From contig NZ_CP109596.1 in NCBI RefSeq assembly GCF_036327755.1, positions 558,001-622,000 on the forward strand: DNA of 64,000 bases, given 5' to 3'. The DNA comes from Nocardia sp. NBC_01503 (lineage in GTDB: Bacteria; Actinomycetota; Actinomycetes; Mycobacteriales; Mycobacteriaceae). Shown piece after piece: positions 1 through 8,379 of the stretch (positions are counted from its first letter, which is position 1; every line of letters begins with the position of its first letter). The position numbers and the translations under genes were made by a program. The notes under the pieces are model-generated. The model ran no database searches. It was not told the origin of the DNA and saw only the letters and a program-made list of their open reading frames with translations.

Positions 1-503
1 AGCAGGACCGCGGCCAGGACGCCGGTGCGGTCTTTGCCCGCGGCGCAGTGGAATAGGACCGAGCGGCGGTCGGGGTTGATGATGAGGCGGACGGCTTCGA
101 CTATGTGGTCGCCACTGCCCGCGAGTAGCAGGCCGTAGAGCTCGGTGAGGTCCACGCGGGTCTTGTCCGGAACGAGATCCCTTGCGGCCAGCGAGGACTG
201 GGGAGACTTGCGAATCGGCAGATTCGCGATGTGGACGCCCGCGTCCGCGAAAAGGCCGTAGCCTTCACGCTCCACCTCGTCGGGCAGGCGCAGGTCGATG
301 ACCGTGCGCAGGCCGAGAGGCTCCAGCAGTCGGGTGCGGTCCTCGCAGGTGGCCTGTTGCAGGGTGCTCGAGCGGAAGACCACGCCGAAACGGGTGGTGC
401 CACCGCCGGTTACGGGCAAGCCGCCCAGATCGCGCACATTGTCGATCTCGGCGAAGTCGATCCAGCGGTCGGCGGCCAGGGCGGCCGCGGGATCAGTGGG
501 CAC
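1..503 (-). CDS. PtpB-like tyrosine-protein phosphatase, partial (C-terminus beyond window)
   Basis: Reading the minus strand from a GTG at 503 gives about 167 residues without a stop up to the window edge. The frame carries the phosphatase signature HCAAGKDRTG (Cys-X5-Arg P-loop) close to the edge, preceded by FAEIDNVRDLGGLPV and VIDLRLPDEVEREG, which are typical of the Y_phosphatase3 family that includes mycobacterial PtpB. The family dephosphorylates phosphotyrosine and sometimes phosphoserine/threonine or phosphoinositides, and some members are secreted. The GTG start overlaps the 3' end of the upstream PPDK-like gene by 11 bp, so the two are probably one transcript and translationally coupled. 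The C-terminal part is not visible, so full length and any extra domain cannot be judged. Confidence 0.85.
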   Translation of the reverse strand, partial: MPTDPAAALAADRWIDFAEIDNVRDLGGLPVTGGGTTRFGVVFRSSTLQQATCEDRTRLLEPLGLRTVIDLRLPDEVEREGYGLFADAGVHIANLPIRKSPQSSLAARDLVPDKTRVDLTELYGLLLAGSGDHIVEAVRLIINPDRRSVLFHCAAGKDRTGVLAAVL

Positions 504-2655
504 GACCGGCCGCTGCCTCTTCGGCGCGGGTGAGACCGCACAGGCCGATCAGGTCTTCGTGCAGTTCGAACCACACGGTGTGGTAGCTGTCCATGATGGG
601 ACGGGCCACGTAGGTGTGATCGCCCTCGGCGATGCGCTCGATGGCGCGGTCGAGGCGGGCGGCGTAGCCGGTCAGGCGCGGGGCCAGGCCGCCCAGTCGC
701 CGCACCAGGGGGCGCAGGGCGCGGTGGGTGTCGGCCAAGCGGTTGAGAACGGCCGCGTCGTAATCGGCATCGGCGTGGTCGTTGACCGTGGCCGGATCCT
801 TCATCTGCCAATCGGTGATGATCACCTTGAGATCGGCGTTGTAGACACAGAATTCGTCATAGGCGGCGGTCAGCGCGGCCGCGTCGACGGTGCCGCGCTC
901 CGCGGTGAGCAGCTGCTCCAGACGGGGGCGGCCCTCCGGGGTGAGGCGGAAGCCCGCGGGGGTGCTGGCGCAGAGTCCGGCATCCACGAGACCCGCACAG
1001 TGCGAGGCGATTTCGGCCGCATCGGCGAACAGGCTGAGCGCCAGATTGTCGGCGTTCACGCGGCCCTTGATGCCGACCAGGCGCAGCAGCGCCAGTTCGG
1101 TGACGGGGGTGTGCACGGAAACCACTTCCTGCTCGGCGCTTTCCGGGGTGGTGGCACGCTCTTCGAGGCGGTCGGCCAGGTGCGCGCCGTCGACCCCGGC
1201 CCACTGGGCCAGTTGGGCGACATCGTCGAGAATGATCCGCTCGACCGGTTTGGCGACGATCTCACCGGCGAGCACCAGACCCGCACCGCCGTCGACGGTG
1301 ACGGTGCGGCCGACCAGCGCGTCCACCACGCCGGGGCCGCAGCCGACCACGCAGGGGCGGCCGAGTTCCCGGCTCACCAGCGCGGCATGCGAAGTGGTGC
1401 CGCCCAATTCGGTGACAATGGCGCGCGCGGCGATCATGCCGTGCAGATCGTCCGGACTGGTGGTGGGGCGCACCAGGATGACATCCTCACCCGCCTCCGA
1501 ACGGGCCTCGGCCTCATCGGGATCGGTGACGACCACACCGGAAGCCAGTCCGGGACAGGCGGATTCACCACGGGCGAGCCGCTCGTGACCGGCGGCTTCA
1601 CCCGATGCGGGGCGCAGCACCTCACGCACCTGATCGGCGGTGACGCGATCGAGCGCCTCAGCGGCGGAGATCAGCCCCTCGGCGACCATGGCGACGGCGG
1701 TGCGCACCGCGGCCCGCGCCGAACGCTTGGCGGCCCGCGACTGCAGCATCCACAGCGTCCCGGACTCCACCGTGAACTCGATATCCTGCAGGTCACGGCC
1801 GTCGCGCTCGAGCAGTTGGGTGGCGGCGATCAGGCGCTCATGCACCTGCGGCTGGGAGGCGGCGAGCTCATCGAGGGGGCGCGGGGTGAGGCGGCCGGAG
1901 ACCACATCCTCACCCTGTCCACCGACCAGCCATTCACCGTAGACGGGTCCGTCACCGGTATTGGGGTTGCGGCTGAACAGCACACCGGTACCGGAGCGCT
2001 CGTCGAGATTGCCGAACACCATGGCCTGCACGGTGACCGCGGTGCCCAGGGTGTCGGGAACACCGCGATTGCGGCGATAGGTCTTGGCGCGCGCGGAATC
2101 CCAGGAGCGGAAGACCGCTTCGATGGCGCCGCGCAGCTGATCCCACGGATCGACCGGCACCGAGCCGTTCGCGTCGCCGAGTACGGTCTCGCGGTACTGG
2201 TGCACGAAACGCTGGCGAGTGTCGTTGGCGTACACCGGATTCGAGGTCTCGTCCGCGAGCGCCCGCTGCACCTCGTCGGTCATGCCGAGATTCAGAACGG
2301 TATCCATCATGCCGGGCATGGAGATCGCCGCGCCCGAACGCACCGACACCAGCAGCGGCTTATCGGCCGAGCCGAACCGCCGCCCGGTGCCACGCTCGAT
2401 CATGGCGACCCCGGCGCGCACCTGCTCCCAGATCTCGGCCGCGATCGCACCGCGCCGCGTGTAATCCGCCCAGCCCGCGGTGGTGATCACGAACGCGGGC
2501 GGCACCGGCAGCCCGAGGGCCCGCATGTGATTGATGCTCCACGCCTTGCCGCCGATCCGCTGCCGCGACAGCTCGCACGCACCGTCGAGTTCGACGACGG
2601 TCACGGCGTCGGCCGCCACATCGGGTCGCTGCGCAAGCTCCGCTCCGGCGGTCAT
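493..2655 (-). CDS. PPDK/PEP-synthase-like dikinase lacking the C-terminal PEP barrel
   Basis: A 720-residue protein. The ATG at 2655 was chosen because GAAGGAG lies 5–6 nt upstream; the open frame continues upstream only through intergenic repeats. The first ~370 residues are a PPDK-type ATP-grasp nucleotidyl domain (MPGMMDTVLNLGMTD, VFSRNPNTGDG-like segment, DIEFTVESGTLWMLQSR). Near residue 421 is the swivelling phosphohistidine motif GGTTSHAA, with His as the expected phospho-carrier. Canonical pyruvate phosphate dikinase continues with a PEP/pyruvate TIM barrel. Here the remaining ~250 residues do not look like that barrel and contain a region resembling a winged-helix (ALLRLVGIKGRVNADNLA…), of unknown role. 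I recall a shortened ppdK in mycobacteria (Rv1127c), so a barrel-less form may be lineage-typical. True substrate is unknown. It overlaps the downstream phosphatase gene. Confidence 0.8.
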   Translation of the reverse strand: MTAGAELAQRPDVAADAVTVVELDGACELSRQRIGGKAWSINHMRALGLPVPPAFVITTAGWADYTRRGAIAAEIWEQVRAGVAMIERGTGRRFGSADKPLLVSVRSGAAISMPGMMDTVLNLGMTDEVQRALADETSNPVYANDTRQRFVHQYRETVLGDANGSVPVDPWDQLRGAIEAVFRSWDSARAKTYRRNRGVPDTLGTAVTVQAMVFGNLDERSGTGVLFSRNPNTGDGPVYGEWLVGGQGEDVVSGRLTPRPLDELAASQPQVHERLIAATQLLERDGRDLQDIEFTVESGTLWMLQSRAAKRSARAAVRTAVAMVAEGLISAAEALDRVTADQVREVLRPASGEAAGHERLARGESACPGLASGVVVTDPDEAEARSEAGEDVILVRPTTSPDDLHGMIAARAIVTELGGTTSHAALVSRELGRPCVVGCGPGVVDALVGRTVTVDGGAGLVLAGEIVAKPVERIILDDVAQLAQWAGVDGAHLADRLEERATTPESAEQEVVSVHTPVTELALLRLVGIKGRVNADNLALSLFADAAEIASHCAGLVDAGLCASTPAGFRLTPEGRPRLEQLLTAERGTVDAAALTAAYDEFCVYNADLKVIITDWQMKDPATVNDHADADYDAAVLNRLADTHRALRPLVRRLGGLAPRLTGYAARLDRAIERIAEGDHTYVARPIMDSYHTVWFELHEDLIGLCGLTRAEEAAAGRAH

Positions 2656-2826
2656 GTCACTCCTTCGATGTTCTGAATTCATCAGCACTCCAGCGCTCGC
2701 CACTTCACCGCGGCCCGCCGGGCCCATGCCGCACACAGACGCGGCGGCCTTCTCTGCCATCGAGCGTGCCGCGTGACCCCCCTCACCCCCAACTGCCATC
2801 CCGATCAGCGGAACCCCGCGGCAAGC

Positions 2827-2856
2827 GAATCCCGGCCGAACCCATGCCGGGATGAC
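2827..2856 (-). repeat. Dispersed REP-like palindromic element, copy 1
   Basis: On the minus strand this reads GTCATCCCGGC-ATGGGTTCG-GCCGGGATTC. ATCCCGGC pairs perfectly with GCCGGGAT over a 9-nt loop. A near-identical copy is at 52732–52760 (one loop substitution and a difference at the last bases), and a partial match starts at 47330. The spacing and intergenic positions suggest a REP-like mobile or structural element. Confidence 0.65.
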
Positions 2857-2869
2857 AGAAGAACTCAAC

Positions 2870-3148
2870 CCGAAGCACGCCCGGATCACGGGGACCTCCA
2901 CCGAAGCACGCCCGCACCACCGGGACCTCCACCGAAGCACGCCCGCACCACCGGGACCTCCACCGAAGCACGCCCGCACCACCGGGACCTCCACCGAAGC
3001 ACGCCCGCACCACCGGGACCTCCACCGAAGCACGCCCGCACCACCGGGACCTCCACCGAAGCACGCCCGCACCACCGGGACCTCCACCGAAGCACGCCCG
3101 CACCACCGGGACCTCCACCGAAGCACGCCCGCACCACGGGGGCCTCCA
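2870..3148. repeat. 31-bp tandem repeat array, nine copies
   Basis: Copies begin with CCGAAGCACGCCCG at 2870, 2901, 2932, 2963, 2994, 3025, 3056, 3087 and 3118, an exact 31-bp period. The seven internal copies look identical; the first (with GGATCACGGGG) and last (with CCACGGGGGCC) are diverged, the usual pattern of a slippage-amplified minisatellite. There are no spacers, so it is not a CRISPR. Copy number probably varies between strains. Confidence 0.92.
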
Positions 3149-3358
3149 CCCGACATGACAGGGCAGCAACATCCACCCCAAGGTCGCGGCCCGGCTCGGT
3201 TCTGGAGCGACTGACCGGAGGAGTGAAGAACCGAGCCTCCAGGGGCCGCGACCCGCCCGTAGCGAAGCGGAGGGCAAATTAGACACAGCCCGCCCGGTCA
3301 GCGGGATGGCACTCGAAAAACGGGCAACCAGGGCGGGGTCGTACGGCAGGATGGGCGC

Positions 3359-4981
3359 ATGGATCGGCGGCATGCGGCGTCCATCGGTGGCGGTTCCGCG
3401 ACCGCACCGGTATCGACAATTCCGGCCCTGGTGGCCGATCGTGCGCGGCGGTATCCCGATGCGGTCGCCATTGCCGGGCCGATGGGGCGGCTGACCTTCG
3501 CCGAGTTGGCCGATGCGGCGGGTACGGTGACTCGGGCCGCCATCGCGTCGGGGATCGAGGCCGGGGATCGGGTGGGGATCTGGGCGCCGAACAGCACTCG
3601 ATGGATTGTGACGGCGCTGGGCATGCTCGGCGCGGGGGCGACGCTGGTGCCGATCAGTACGCGACTGCGCGGGGCCGAGGCGGCCGAGGTGCTCACCCGC
3701 AGCGGGGCCAAGGCGGTCTGTACGGTGCAGGAGTTCCTGGGCCGGGACTATCCGGCAATGCTGGCGGAGTCCGGCTATCCGCTGCCGTCGCTGGAACACC
3801 TTATCCTGCTGGATGATTCGCGCGGTGAGGCCGCCGAACGCTGGGATATCAGTTCCTGGGCAGGGTTTCTCGCACCCGAGACGGTGGTGCCGCCGGAGGC
3901 GGTCGCCGAACGGGCGGCGCAGATCGATCCGGAATCCGTCTCGGACATTCTGTTCACCTCCGGCACCACGGGCGTCCCGAAGGGCGTACTCGCCACGCAC
4001 CAGCAGACTTTGGCGGTGTTCGCGCGCTGGGCCGATGCGGTGGCGCTGCGCCCGCGTGACCGGTATCTGCTGGTGAATCCGTTCTCGCACACCTTCGGAT
4101 ACAAAGCGGGCATCGTCGCCTGCCTGCTACGCACCGCGACCATGATCCCGGTCGAGCGATTCGACGCCGATGCCGCGCTTCGCCTGATCGAGAGCGAGCG
4201 GATCACCGTATTGGCCGGTCCCCCAACACTCTTCACCGATCTGCTGAACGCCGATCACAGCGACTATCTGCTGGGTTCACTCCGGCTGGCGGGCACCGGA
4301 GGTTCGACCATCCCCGCCGAGCTGGTGGAGCGGATTCGCACCGATCTCGGTGTGCCCTCCGTCTTCACGGCCTACGGTCTCACCGAGTCGATAGGCGTCG
4401 TCACGGTCTGCCCGCCCGATGCCCCCGCCGAACTTCTCTCCGTTACGGTCGGAAAAGCACTGCCCGACACCGAAATCCGCATTGTCGATCGGGACGGTTC
4501 GGATGCGCCGGTGGGCGAGCCCGGTGAGATCGTCGTCAAAGGCCCCAATGTGATGCTCGGCTATCTGGACGATCCGGAGGCCACCGCCGCCGTCATCGAC
4601 GCCGCCGGCTATCTGCACACCGGCGACGTCGGTACCCTGGACGAGAACGGTTACCTACGCATCACCGACCGACTCAAGGACATGTTCATTGTCGGCGGAT
4701 TCAACGCCTACCCCGCCGAGATCGAGCGAGTTCTCCTGCAACACCCGGCAATTCGGGATGTCGCCATTATCGGGGTACCCGATGACCGACTCGGTGAAGT
4801 CGGACGCGCGGTCATCGTTCCCGAGAACGCCGCCGACGCGGATGCCGACGCGATAATCGAGTGGTCGAAGGCGAAGCTCGCCGGTTACAAGGTGCCGCGC
4901 GAAGTCGTGTTCACCGAGAGTCTGCCCCGCAACGCGGGCGGCAAGGTGAACAAGGGGCGGCTGCGGACCATAACCCGATAG
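3359..4981 (+). CDS. FadD-family acyl-CoA synthetase (FadD3-like)
   Basis: A 540-residue ANL-superfamily enzyme that would adenylate a carboxylic acid and transfer it to CoA. The AMP-binding P-loop LFTSGTTGVPKG lies near residue 200, the YGLTES motif near residue 340, YLHTGDVG near 420, the hinge region ITDRLKDMFIVGG near 440, and the C-terminal catalytic lysine segment LPRNAGGKVNKG at the end. Overall pattern is closest to the FadD3-like group, whose characterised members activate the steroid CD-ring propionate. That fits the KstD/SDR block immediately downstream, but the gene faces that block convergently and substrate assignment is inferred. The ATG at 3359 has only a weak AGGA upstream. 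The gene ends 65 bp before the convergent SDR gene. Confidence 0.85.
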   Translation: MDRRHAASIGGGSATAPVSTIPALVADRARRYPDAVAIAGPMGRLTFAELADAAGTVTRAAIASGIEAGDRVGIWAPNSTRWIVTALGMLGAGATLVPISTRLRGAEAAEVLTRSGAKAVCTVQEFLGRDYPAMLAESGYPLPSLEHLILLDDSRGEAAERWDISSWAGFLAPETVVPPEAVAERAAQIDPESVSDILFTSGTTGVPKGVLATHQQTLAVFARWADAVALRPRDRYLLVNPFSHTFGYKAGIVACLLRTATMIPVERFDADAALRLIESERITVLAGPPTLFTDLLNADHSDYLLGSLRLAGTGGSTIPAELVERIRTDLGVPSVFTAYGLTESIGVVTVCPPDAPAELLSVTVGKALPDTEIRIVDRDGSDAPVGEPGEIVVKGPNVMLGYLDDPEATAAVIDAAGYLHTGDVGTLDENGYLRITDRLKDMFIVGGFNAYPAEIERVLLQHPAIRDVAIIGVPDDRLGEVGRAVIVPENAADADADAIIEWSKAKLAGYKVPREVVFTESLPRNAGGKVNKGRLRTITR

Positions 4982-5046
4982 CCCCGCACCGGGTGAGGGT
5001 GCGAGGCGTCGGGAATCCGGTCGCGGATCGCGGTCGTGAACCGGGT

Positions 5047-5862
5047 TCAGATCTCCTTGCGCATCTGCGCGGTCAGCGGCTTCATGTAAGCCGAGCCGAG
5101 CAGACGGCGCATCCAGTTCATGGCCTTGGCGTCGGTGCCGATCAGGATGAGTGGTTTGTTCTTCTTCATACCGTTGGCGATGATCTGGGCGCACTGCTCC
5201 GGGGTGGTCTTGGCCAGGCCGTCGAAGTTCTGCGCCAGCGCGTCCCGGTCGCGATTGGCCGAAGCCCTTGCCTTCCAAGCGATTTCGGTTTTGATCATGC
5301 CCGGGTGTACGGATGAGACGCCGACCTTGTGGCCCGCGATGATCATCTCCTGACGCAGGGCGTCGGTGAAGGCGTGCATGGCGTACTTCGAAGAGCTGTA
5401 ACCACTCTGACTCGGGCAGGCCACGAGCCCGAACATGGAGGACACATTGGCGATATGCCCGTCACCGGAGGCGATGACATGCGGCAGGAATGCCTTGGTG
5501 CCGTTCGCGGTACCCCAGAAGTTGATATTGAAGATCCACTCGAAGTCTTCCCAGCTGACGTCTTCGACATTGGCGGTCAGCGAGACTCCGGCATTGTTGA
5601 CCACGATATTGACCTTGCCGAAGTCGGCGACGACCGCATCGGCGTGCGCGTAGACGGCGGCGCGATCGGTCACGTCCAGCTTGTAGGCGCGGGCCTTGGC
5701 GCCGGCCTTCTCACACAGCGCCGCGGTCTCGGCGACGCTCTCCAGATTGCGGCCCGACAGCGCCAGCTGCGCGCCACCCCGCGCCAGCTCCAGGGCGAGT
5801 GCGCGGCCGATACCCGCACCGGCACCGGTGATTACGGCGACTTTGCCGTGGAAGTCCTTCAT
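5047..5862 (-). CDS. SDR family NAD(P)-dependent oxidoreductase
   Basis: A 271-residue classical short-chain dehydrogenase/reductase. The cofactor loop is TGAGAGIGRA near residue 12, the structural motif is NNAGV near residue 90, and the active site is Ser in NVSSMFG followed by YSSSKYA (Tyr-X3-Lys). It is longer at the C-terminus than the neighbouring SDRs and resembles membrane-edge-associated SDRs acting on hydrophobic alcohols or ketones. Start ATG at 5862 has AAAGGAAC 6 nt upstream. It is the last gene of a four-gene minus-strand run (9135 to 5047) with an SDR, a KstD-like flavoprotein and another SDR, so a role in steroid or terpenoid ring oxidation is likely but unproven. Confidence 0.88.
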   Translation of the reverse strand: MKDFHGKVAVITGAGAGIGRALALELARGGAQLALSGRNLESVAETAALCEKAGAKARAYKLDVTDRAAVYAHADAVVADFGKVNIVVNNAGVSLTANVEDVSWEDFEWIFNINFWGTANGTKAFLPHVIASGDGHIANVSSMFGLVACPSQSGYSSSKYAMHAFTDALRQEMIIAGHKVGVSSVHPGMIKTEIAWKARASANRDRDALAQNFDGLAKTTPEQCAQIIANGMKKNKPLILIGTDAKAMNWMRRLLGSAYMKPLTAQMRKEI

Positions 5863-5873
5863 AGCTGTTCCTT

Positions 5874-6605
5874 TTACTGAGTGGTGAAGCCGCCGTCGGC
5901 AATGAATTCCGACCCGGTGCTGTAGGAGGACTCGTCGGAGATGAGGAACAGGACCAGATTGGCCAGTTCCTCGGGGGTGCCCGGCCGCGCGATCGGCTGC
6001 TTGGACGCAATCGATTGCGAGCGTTCGGAAGTCGCGACCATCTCGGTCGCGACAATGCCCGGGTGGACCGAATTGACGCGCACATTGTCGGGCGCGAATT
6101 CCTGTGCGGCGGTCTTGGACATACCGCGCACCGCCCATTTGGAGGCCACATATCCGATGATGTTCGAGTAGCCGATGATGCCGCCGGTCGAGGAGATATT
6201 CACGATCGATCCGACCCCGGCCTTGCGCATGGAGCCGATCACGGCCTTCATACCCAGGAACACGCCGAGCTGATTGACGTCGATGACCTTGCGGTAGTCG
6301 GCTTCGGACAGCTTCTCGATCGGGTCGACGTGCACGATACCCGCGTTGTTGACCAGGCCGGAGACCGGACCGAACGTCGATTCCGCCTGTGTGACAACAT
6401 CATTCCAGGCCGATTCATCGGTGACATCCAGCGGCAGGAACAGCGCCGAGTCGCCGAGTTCGGCGGCGAGAGCCGCGCCCTCGGCGGTCAGCACATCGGT
6501 GATGACCACGGTCGCGCCCTCGGCGACCAGCTTGCGCGCGAAGGCCGCGCCCATACCGCGCGCACCACCGGTGACGATGACGTTCTTGGTGCTTACCCGT
6601 CCCAT
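5874..6605 (-). CDS. SDR oxidoreductase, hydroxysteroid dehydrogenase-like
   Basis: A 243-residue classical SDR with TGGARGMGAAF as nucleotide loop, NNAGIV, catalytic Ser in NISSTGG and YVASKWA (Tyr-X3-Lys), and a C-terminal SYSTGSEFIADGG segment typical of FabG-like enzymes. The pattern is that of actinobacterial 3-alpha/20-beta-hydroxysteroid dehydrogenases, which interconvert hydroxyl and keto groups with NAD(H). The ATG at 6605 lies 9 bp after the stop of the KstD-like gene and has GAGGAC-type SD sequence upstream. Substrate is inferred from context only. Confidence 0.88.
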   Translation of the reverse strand: MGRVSTKNVIVTGGARGMGAAFARKLVAEGATVVITDVLTAEGAALAAELGDSALFLPLDVTDESAWNDVVTQAESTFGPVSGLVNNAGIVHVDPIEKLSEADYRKVIDVNQLGVFLGMKAVIGSMRKAGVGSIVNISSTGGIIGYSNIIGYVASKWAVRGMSKTAAQEFAPDNVRVNSVHPGIVATEMVATSERSQSIASKQPIARPGTPEELANLVLFLISDESSYSTGSEFIADGGFTTQ

Positions 6606-6614
6606 CTCGTCCTC

Positions 6615-8366
6615 CTAGTTCTGCGCCACGGCGGTCGAGGCCGCATTGCGCTGCGCCGCACCACCTCGCGCGGTCTTCTTGACGGGAGCCGGAACCGCCT
6701 CGACGGGCTCGGCATCGGCCATGTGATTGGCGGCGATATAGCCGAACACCATGGCGGGGCCGATGGTCGCGCCCGCGCCGGCGTAGTCATTACCCATGAC
6801 GGCGGCCGAATTATTGCCCGCCGCATACAGACCCGCGATCACGGAGCCGTTCTCGTCGAGCACCCGCGAGTGCTCATCGGTGACCAGACCACCCTTGGTG
6901 CCCAGGTCACCCGGCACCATCTCGACCGCGTAGAACGGACCTCGGGTCAGCGGGGCCAGGGTCGGATTGGGCTTCACCGTCGGATCGCCGTAGTAGCGGT
7001 CGTAGGCGGAGTCGCCGCGCAGGAAGTCCTCATCGCGTCCGGCCTCGGCGAAACCGTTGAAGCGCCGCACGGTCGCGGCCAGCTTCTCCGCCGGAATATC
7101 CAGCTTGCGCGCCAACTCTTCCAGGGTGTCGGCCTGCTTGATGATGCCCTTGTCGAAGTACGCCTGGGGCAGTGGACGTTTGGGGAAGTTGCCGAGGAAC
7201 AGGTACCGGTCGCGGAAGTTCTGATCGAAGATGAAGTGCGCCGGAATGCTGCCGGTGCCGTTCGCCTCGTCCTCGTACATCTTGTGCACGACATTCACAT
7301 ACGGCGCGGATTCGTTGACGAAGCGCTCACCATTGTTGTTGACCATGATGGCGCCGGGCTGTGAACGCTCGGCCAGGCAGAAGAACGGCGGACGGCCCTC
7401 GGGGCTGCGCACCGACGGACCCCACCAGGCGTCATCCATGAGATCGACTGCCGCGCCGATGTTCTGGCCCGCGACAATGCCCTCGCCGACATTCTCGATC
7501 GCGCCGACGGTCCATTCGGTGGACTGCGGACCGGAGATGTACTTCTTGCGCATCTCGAGGTTGTGCTCGAAGCCGCCCGCGGCGAGTACGACGCCGCGCT
7601 TGGCCTTGATGACCACGGGGCGGCCCTCATGTTCGGCGCGCACGCCGACCACCACACCGTTCTCCGTAATCAGTTCGGTGAGCGGCGTATTCAGCCACAC
7701 CGGCACCCCGGCATCGCGCAGCGACAACCACAGCCGAGCGGCCAGGGCCTTGCCCAGGCTCAGCGGCAGCGCGCCCTTGGCCAGGGCCAGCGCGGTGCGC
7801 GCGCCGACCTTCATGGCGGTCTTCTTGCCGGTCCAGGTGCGGGCGATCATATTCAGGTCGTGGAAGTCACTGACCGTGATGGCGATGCCCTTGGGCGCGG
7901 ACATGGTCGGCTGATTGATCTTGTGCAGATCACCGCCGAGCAGTCGGCCGTCGATGACGGCGGGCTCGATACTGCGGCCCTGTGCCAGACCGCCCGGGAA
8001 CTCCGGATGGTAGTCGGAATAGCCACGGTCGTATACGAATTCCCAATGCTTGGAGCGAGCGCCGATGTAGGAGAACATCTCCGGGCCGTGATCCAGGAAA
8101 GCCTGCTGCTTGGCCTCGGGAACCCGTTCGCCGACAACGGCTTTCAGGTAGGTCTTGGCCATGGTCGGGCTGTCCGGCACACCCGCGGCCTGCAGCACCG
8201 GGTTATTGGGCACCCACACACCGCCGCCGGAGCGCGCGGTGGAGCCGCCGAACAACCGGCTCTTCTCGATGAGGGTTACCGACAGTCCGCGATAGGCGGC
8301 GGTCAGGGCGGCGGTCATACCGGCCGCGCCGGAGCCGACGACGACGACGTCGAATTCGAATTCCAT
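6615..8366 (-). CDS. FAD-binding 3-ketosteroid Delta1-dehydrogenase-like protein (KstD family)
   Basis: A 583-residue flavoprotein. The FAD dinucleotide-binding motif VVVGSGAAGMTAAL is at residues ~8–21 and the C-terminal FAD motif GLYAAGNNSAAVMGNDYAGAG followed by TIGPAMVFGYIAA is near residue 520. This combination defines the KstD/fumarate-reductase-like family; KstD enzymes introduce the 1,2 double bond into ring A of 3-ketosteroids. Length fits KstD (about 510–570) with an extra Ala/Lys/Arg-rich tail of ~35 residues. It sits in the middle of a minus-strand run flanked by SDRs that could supply the 3-keto substrate. Whether it uses steroids or another cyclic enone cannot be decided from sequence alone; active-site tyrosines were not aligned. 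Confidence 0.85.
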   Translation of the reverse strand: MEFEFDVVVVGSGAAGMTAALTAAYRGLSVTLIEKSRLFGGSTARSGGGVWVPNNPVLQAAGVPDSPTMAKTYLKAVVGERVPEAKQQAFLDHGPEMFSYIGARSKHWEFVYDRGYSDYHPEFPGGLAQGRSIEPAVIDGRLLGGDLHKINQPTMSAPKGIAITVSDFHDLNMIARTWTGKKTAMKVGARTALALAKGALPLSLGKALAARLWLSLRDAGVPVWLNTPLTELITENGVVVGVRAEHEGRPVVIKAKRGVVLAAGGFEHNLEMRKKYISGPQSTEWTVGAIENVGEGIVAGQNIGAAVDLMDDAWWGPSVRSPEGRPPFFCLAERSQPGAIMVNNNGERFVNESAPYVNVVHKMYEDEANGTGSIPAHFIFDQNFRDRYLFLGNFPKRPLPQAYFDKGIIKQADTLEELARKLDIPAEKLAATVRRFNGFAEAGRDEDFLRGDSAYDRYYGDPTVKPNPTLAPLTRGPFYAVEMVPGDLGTKGGLVTDEHSRVLDENGSVIAGLYAAGNNSAAVMGNDYAGAGATIGPAMVFGYIAANHMADAEPVEAVPAPVKKTARGGAAQRNAASTAVAQN

Positions 8367-8379
8367 TGCGTATCAGTCC

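Larger units (their letters stand above)
2656..3358. other. 703-bp intergenic region with tandem and dispersed repeats
   Basis: The region between two divergent genes. It contains the ribosome binding site of the PPDK-like gene at its left end, a hairpin-forming dispersed element (2827–2856) and the 31-bp tandem array (2870–3148). All frames on both strands stay open through the array because the unit has no stop codons and its length is not a multiple of three; none of these frames has a plausible start or family resemblance, so I do not call a gene. The right ~200 bp before the acyl-CoA synthetase show no clear operator or terminator. Confidence 0.7.

Noticed and set aside
2870..3148. CRISPR array
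   Set aside because: The 31-bp units abut directly with no unique spacers and no cas genes are in the window, so it is a simple tandem repeat.
2783..4090. Open frame through the tandem repeats on the minus strand
   Set aside because: Its repeat part is generated by the stop-free 31-bp unit and the rest is antisense to the acyl-CoA synthetase.
5037..5048. Operator at the palindrome TGAACC-G-GGTTCA
   Set aside because: It lies at the 3' end of an SDR gene between convergent genes, where a repressor would have no promoter to control.
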